From Microvirga massiliensis (GTDB lineage Bacteria > Pseudomonadota > Alphaproteobacteria > Rhizobiales > Beijerinckiaceae), in assembly GCF_001006805.1 (NCBI RefSeq), contig NZ_LN811350.1:317965-362542 (forward strand): a stretch of DNA of 44,578 nucleotides, given 5' to 3'. This document shows, piece after piece, positions 41,451 to 44,578 of this stretch. The notes under the pieces are model-generated. The model saw nothing but the letters and a program-made list of their open reading frames with translations, made no database searches and was not told the DNA's origin. How positions within the stretch are numbered: position 1 is the stretch's first letter; the number at the start of each line of letters is the position of its first letter. A program made the position numbers and the translations under genes.

Positions 41451-42398
41451 ATGAAGATCGCCATGACATCACCGCTTTCCCGCGATGCGATCCGGACCGC
41501 CGCTATGCGCATTGCAGGCTATGTGCGCCGCACGCCTGTGCTCCATGTCGATTCCGCCTTCGGCCATGGTGGCCCCGTCAGCCTGAAGCTCGAATTTCTG
41601 CAGCATGCCGGCTCGTTCAAGGCCCGCGGCGCCTTCAACACGCTTCTCTCGGCCGGCGATCTGCGGGCCGGTGTCGCGGCCGCGTCGGGCGGCAATCACG
41701 GGGCCGCAGTCGCGCTCGCAGCGCGGCGGCTCGGCCTCCCGACGCGGATCTTCGTCCCCGAAACGTCGAGCCCGGCCAAGGTCGCCGTGATCCGCGCGCA
41801 GGGCGCCGAGGTGGTGATCGGCGGCGCCCGCTATGCGGATGCCCAGGAGGCCTGCGACCGTTACGTCGCCGAGACCGGGGCACTGGAGGTGCACCCGTTC
41901 TCGGCCGAGCCCACCATGGCGGGCCAGGGAACCGTGGCGCTCGAATGGGAGGAGGATGGTCCCGCCCTCGATACGGTGCTGGTCGCCGTGGGTGGCGGCG
42001 GCCTGATCAGCGGCATCGCGAGCTGGTGGACCGGACGGGTGAAGGTCATTGGGGTCGAGCCCGAGGGATCCCGCGCGCTGCAGGCTGCCCTGAAGGCCGG
42101 CGGCCCCGTCGATGTCGATGTTGCCTCGGTCGCGGCCGATTCGCTCGGGGCGCGCAATGTCGGCCCGCTCGTCCACGCGATCTGCCGTGAGACGGTCTCG
42201 GACGTCGTCCTCGTGACGGACGAGGCCATCCGCGCAGCGCAGGCCGAACTGTGGCGAGATTGGCGGATCGCCGTCGAGCCCGGTGGCGCTGCGGCACTCG
42301 CAGCCCTCCTCTCGGGCGCTTACCGGCCAGAACTCGGCGAGCGCATCGGCGTCCTTCTCTGCGGGGCCAATGTCGACCTGGGCACGCTGGCAATGTGA
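41451..42398 (+). CDS. PLP-dependent threonine/serine dehydratase
   Basis: Fold-type II PLP enzyme, 315 aa; deaminates L-threonine or L-serine to the 2-oxo acid. Schiff-base Lys57 sits in HAGSFKARGAFN; phosphate-binding SGGNHG follows and the Gly-rich GGGGLISG is near residue 180. It lacks the C-terminal ACT domain of biosynthetic IlvA, so it is the catabolic or short form and is not expected to be isoleucine-inhibited. The start is ATG 41451, with another ATG (41463) four codons in; the ribosome binding site is weak. Threonine dehydratase versus serine racemase is not settled by sequence. Confidence 0.88.
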   Translation: MKIAMTSPLSRDAIRTAAMRIAGYVRRTPVLHVDSAFGHGGPVSLKLEFLQHAGSFKARGAFNTLLSAGDLRAGVAAASGGNHGAAVALAARRLGLPTRIFVPETSSPAKVAVIRAQGAEVVIGGARYADAQEACDRYVAETGALEVHPFSAEPTMAGQGTVALEWEEDGPALDTVLVAVGGGGLISGIASWWTGRVKVIGVEPEGSRALQAALKAGGPVDVDVASVAADSLGARNVGPLVHAICRETVSDVVLVTDEAIRAAQAELWRDWRIAVEPGGAAALAALLSGAYRPELGERIGVLLCGANVDLGTLAM

Positions 42399-42521
42399 GC
42401 GCGGCCGAACCGGCGATTGCATCGCGAAAACCGGTGTCGCTCCGGTCATTCGGCGATAAATACCCGCATCTGGTGATCGCCCGGCCCGATCGAGCGTGCA
42501 CGTGATGGAAAGTGAGGTCCG

Positions 42522-43196
42522 ATGTTTCCCGATCGACTGTCAGAAGGCTACCGCTCCTTCCTCGGCGGGCGTTTCCCACACGAGCGCAGCCGCTACAAGG
42601 CGCTCGGGGAGCGCGGGCAAAGTCCGGAGATCATGATCATCGGGTGCTGCGACAGCCGCGTCTCGCCCGAGGTGATATTCGACGCCAGCCCTGGCGAAAT
42701 GTTCGTCGTGCGCAACGTCGCCAATCTCGTTCCCCCCTACAAGCCCGACGAGGATCATCACGGAACGAGCGCGGCCCTGGAATTCGCCGTCCAGGCCCTC
42801 AAGGTGAAGCACATCGTCGTGCTCGGTCACGCCCGCTGTGGTGGTATCCGCGCCTTCGCGGATCATGCAGCGCCGCTCTCGCCGGGCGACTTCATTGGGC
42901 GCTGGATGAACCTGATCGCGCCGGCCGCCGAGCGGCTCGATCCGTCTCAGGGCGATTTTGCGGAATACCTTACGAAGCTCGAATTGGCGTCGATCGAGCT
43001 CAGCCTCGAGAACCTGATGACGTTTCCCTGCGTGCGGATTCTGGTCGAACGCGGGCGCCTGCAACTGCATGGCGCCTATTTCGGCGTCGCGACCGGCGTG
43101 CTGATGCTGCGCGATCCCGCGACCGGCGCCTACGCACCCGTGGTCGCGGAACCCCCGGAGGCCTATTCGCCGCTCCGGTGCGAGGAAAGCCCGTAG
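42522..43196 (+). CDS. Beta-class carbonic anhydrase
   Basis: Zinc enzyme interconverting CO2 and bicarbonate, 224 aa. The zinc and active-site residues are visible: Cys42, Asp44 and Arg46 (IGCCDSRVSPE), His103 and Cys106 (LGHARCGGI). The residue after Cys42 is a second Cys in place of the usual Ser or Ala. The beta-CA signature is complete. ATG 42522 follows GTGAGGTCCG. Convergent with asd; not linked to carboxysome or transporter genes here, so it supplies bicarbonate for housekeeping carboxylases. Confidence 0.95.
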   Translation: MFPDRLSEGYRSFLGGRFPHERSRYKALGERGQSPEIMIIGCCDSRVSPEVIFDASPGEMFVVRNVANLVPPYKPDEDHHGTSAALEFAVQALKVKHIVVLGHARCGGIRAFADHAAPLSPGDFIGRWMNLIAPAAERLDPSQGDFAEYLTKLELASIELSLENLMTFPCVRILVERGRLQLHGAYFGVATGVLMLRDPATGAYAPVVAEPPEAYSPLRCEESP

Positions 43197-43221
43197 CGCG
43201 GCCGCCGACCCCCGAAGATTG

Positions 43222-43250
43222 CGCTCCGGCCGTTTCGAGCGGCCGGAGCG
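43222..43250. terminator. Bidirectional terminator hairpin between carbonic anhydrase and asd
   Basis: CGCTCCGGCCG pairs with CGGCCGGAGCG around a 7-nt loop (TTTCGAG), between stop codons at 43196 and 43259. Flanks lack a U-run. Confidence 0.6.
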
Positions 43251-43258
43251 ACGGCCGA

Positions 43259-44293
43259 TCAGGCTGCCTGACGCTTCGGCTCGATAAGGTGCCGGTTGAT
43301 GAGGGCTTCGGCGATCTGGATCGTGTTGAGCGCCGCACCCTTGCGGAGGTTGTCCGAGACGCACCAGAACGCGATGCCGTTCTCGACGGTAGCATCTTCG
43401 CGGATGCGCGACACGTAGGTGGCGTCTTCGCCAGCCGCCTCGTGCGGCGTGATGTAGCCGCCCGGCTCGCGCTTATCGACGACCAGCACGCCCGGGGCTG
43501 AGCGCAGGATGTCGCGCGCCTCGTCCGCCGTGATCGGCTTCTCGAATTCCACGTTCACGGCCTCCGAGTGCCCGATGAACACAGGCACGCGCACGCAGGT
43601 CGCGGTCAGCTTGATGCGCGGATCGAGGATCTTCTTCGTCTCCGCCATCATCTTCCACTCTTCCTTCGTGAAGCCGTCCTCCATGAAGACGTCGATATGC
43701 GGAATGACGTTGAAGGCGATGCGCTTCGGGAACTTCTTCTCCTCGACGTTCTGCAGCGAATAGAGCGCCTTGGTCTGGCGGTCGAGCTCGTCCATGCCTT
43801 CCTTGCCGGCGCCAGACACCGACTGATAGGTCGAGACCACCACGCGCTTGATCGTGGCGTGGTCGTGCAAGGGCTTGAGCGCGACGACGAGCTGCGCCGT
43901 CGAACAGTTCGGGTTCGCGATGATGTTCTTCTTGCGGAAGTCGCGAACGGCATCGCCGTTGACCTCCGGCACGACGAGCGGCACGTCGGCATCGTAACGC
44001 CAAGCGGACGAGTTATCGATCACCACCGCGCCCTGGGCCGCGATGCGGGGCGACCATTCCCGGGACGCGTCGCCGCCGGCCGACATCAGGCAGATGTCGA
44101 CATCCGAGAAGTCGTAGGTGTCGAGAGCCTTGGCTTTCAGGGTCTTGTCCCCGAAGGACACGTCCGTGCCCTGGCTGCGGCGCGAGGCGAGCGCAACGAC
44201 CTCGTCGGCCGGGAAGGCGCGTTCGGCCAGGATATCGAGCATCTCCCGGCCCACATTACCCGTCGCACCCACGACGGCGACCTTGAAACCCAT
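43259..44293 (-). CDS. asd: Aspartate-semialdehyde dehydrogenase
   Basis: NADPH-dependent reduction of aspartyl phosphate to aspartate semialdehyde, the branch point to lysine/DAP, threonine, methionine and isoleucine. The 344-aa protein has the Rossmann start VAVVGATGNVGREML and active-site Cys130 (IIANPNCSTAQLVV), with the His of GHSEAVN further on. AAGGAGATCACC precedes ATG 44293. The longer frame to 44356 runs through the leader region. A Thr-rich mini-ORF upstream suggests attenuation by threonine or charged tRNA-Thr; this regulation is inferred. Confidence 0.97.
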   Translation of the reverse strand: MGFKVAVVGATGNVGREMLDILAERAFPADEVVALASRRSQGTDVSFGDKTLKAKALDTYDFSDVDICLMSAGGDASREWSPRIAAQGAVVIDNSSAWRYDADVPLVVPEVNGDAVRDFRKKNIIANPNCSTAQLVVALKPLHDHATIKRVVVSTYQSVSGAGKEGMDELDRQTKALYSLQNVEEKKFPKRIAFNVIPHIDVFMEDGFTKEEWKMMAETKKILDPRIKLTATCVRVPVFIGHSEAVNVEFEKPITADEARDILRSAPGVLVVDKREPGGYITPHEAAGEDATYVSRIREDATVENGIAFWCVSDNLRKGAALNTIQIAEALINRHLIEPKRQAA

Positions 44294-44386
44294 GGTGATC
44301 TCCTTGATCTCGCTCTCCCCGGATCGGTCTGAAGCCCTCTCGGGCGTGGCTCTCACCCCGACGGGAGAGAAGGCCGGGGACGAGCG
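44294..44386 (-). promoter_or_regulatory. asd leader with competing RNA hairpins
   Basis: The leader between the Thr-rich ORF and asd can form mutually exclusive structures. CTCTCCC can pair locally with GGGTGAGAG, or alternatively with the downstream GGGGAGAG near the asd ribosome binding site. TCCCCGG and CCGGGGA are fully complementary 7-mers about 55 nt apart. GGCCGG at the leader-ORF stop codon pairs with CCGGCC just after it. A GCCC-GAGA-GGGC hairpin is also present. There is no terminator U-run, so if it is an attenuator it would act on translation or Rho access. Confidence 0.4.
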
Positions 44387-44470
44387 TTAGCCGGCCGCTT
44401 TCGCGACCGTCGTGACGGTTTTCGCTTTCGTGAGAGTGAGCGTGGTCATCGTCATCGTCCGGGGCAGCAT
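44387..44470 (-). CDS. Putative Thr-rich leader peptide of asd
   Basis: A 27-codon ORF from ATG 44470 to TAA at 44387, about 93 nt upstream of the asd start. Residues 5-21 (TMTMTTLTLTKAKTVTT) hold nine Thr in 17 positions plus two Lys. GAGGGGG lies 7 nt before the ATG. Composition resembles the E. coli threonine leader (thrL), which is also Thr-rich. The three Lys codons are also notable because lysine is an asd end product. As a short ORF of unusual composition it is inferred to be a regulatory, not structural, peptide. The region upstream of it in the window shows no complete gene. Confidence 0.55.
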   Translation of the reverse strand: MLPRTMTMTTLTLTKAKTVTTVAKAAG

Positions 44471-44578
44471 CCGGGCCCCCTCGCCACCAACACACCAAAG
44501 CGTGCACGAGGTCAAGACGGATGGAGCCGCGACGCAGCCTGGACGGATGCGCGCCACCTGATGGGGTGCGGCCCGGCC

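Noticed and set aside
44487..44515. TTGACC-N17-TGTTGG as promoter of the asd leader
   Set aside because: The -10 is poor and the implied start would fall within the leader's ribosome binding site; the true promoter is left unassigned.

Overview
The window is high-GC DNA from an alphaproteobacterium, most likely of the order Hyphomicrobiales (Rhizobiales). The evidence is the glnK-amtB pair behind an NtrC/sigma-54 promoter, a perfect EcfG-type general-stress promoter (GGAAC-N16-CGTT), a phasin, a CnoX-type thioredoxin followed by LON-domain and Trm112-like genes, and intergenic repeats of the kind mistranslated as 'HCERSEAIQ' in this group. Genus cannot be fixed by reading alone.

Layout. 1-12.9 kb is dense core genome: the 5' part of ftsK (minus), nitrogen sensing and ammonium uptake (glnK-amtB), TesB thioesterase, a ubiquinone-type FAD hydroxylase, inorganic pyrophosphatase, a GNAT, a Cys-phosphatase, an MsbA-like ABC exporter, and a two-gene unit of a DUF1611/DgcN-like protein plus an FAH-family enzyme. 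13-17 kb holds a small lipoprotein, the trkA-trkH potassium system and a VanZ-like protein. 17-37.5 kb is looser and accessory in character, with long gene-poor gaps, small unknown proteins, mobile-looking repeats, a decayed MFS fragment, two MFS transporters, TerC, a patatin, a phasin, a VUT transporter and a hybrid histidine kinase with two stand-alone receivers. 37.6-44.6 kb returns to core: tRNA-Gly, YbaK/ProX-type editing protein, CnoX-like thioredoxin, LON-domain and Trm112 proteins, a CitE-like lyase, threonine dehydratase, carbonic anhydrase and asd.

How it works together. GlnK and AmtB form the classical PII-gated ammonium channel. TrkA and TrkH form the K+ uptake system. The kinase cluster (33.3-36.0 kb) has no DNA-binding output domain, so it probably signals through protein-protein phosphorelay. 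The accessory block carries at least one promoter of the general stress response.

Most interesting signals: (1) a Thr-rich 27-codon ORF with its own ribosome binding site just upstream of asd, which looks like an attenuator leader peptide; (2) a perfect FNR/FixK-type box followed by a strong orphan terminator, outlining a possible small RNA or 50-aa membrane protein; (3) a composite repeat present in opposite orientation at 17.5 and 31.6 kb, flanking about 14 kb of accessory genes that could in principle invert; (4) two diverged paralogues of a roughly 100-aa protein of unknown function plus a C-terminal remnant of a duplicated MFS gene; (5) a DgcN-like gene paired with an FAH-family gene instead of the usual dgcA.
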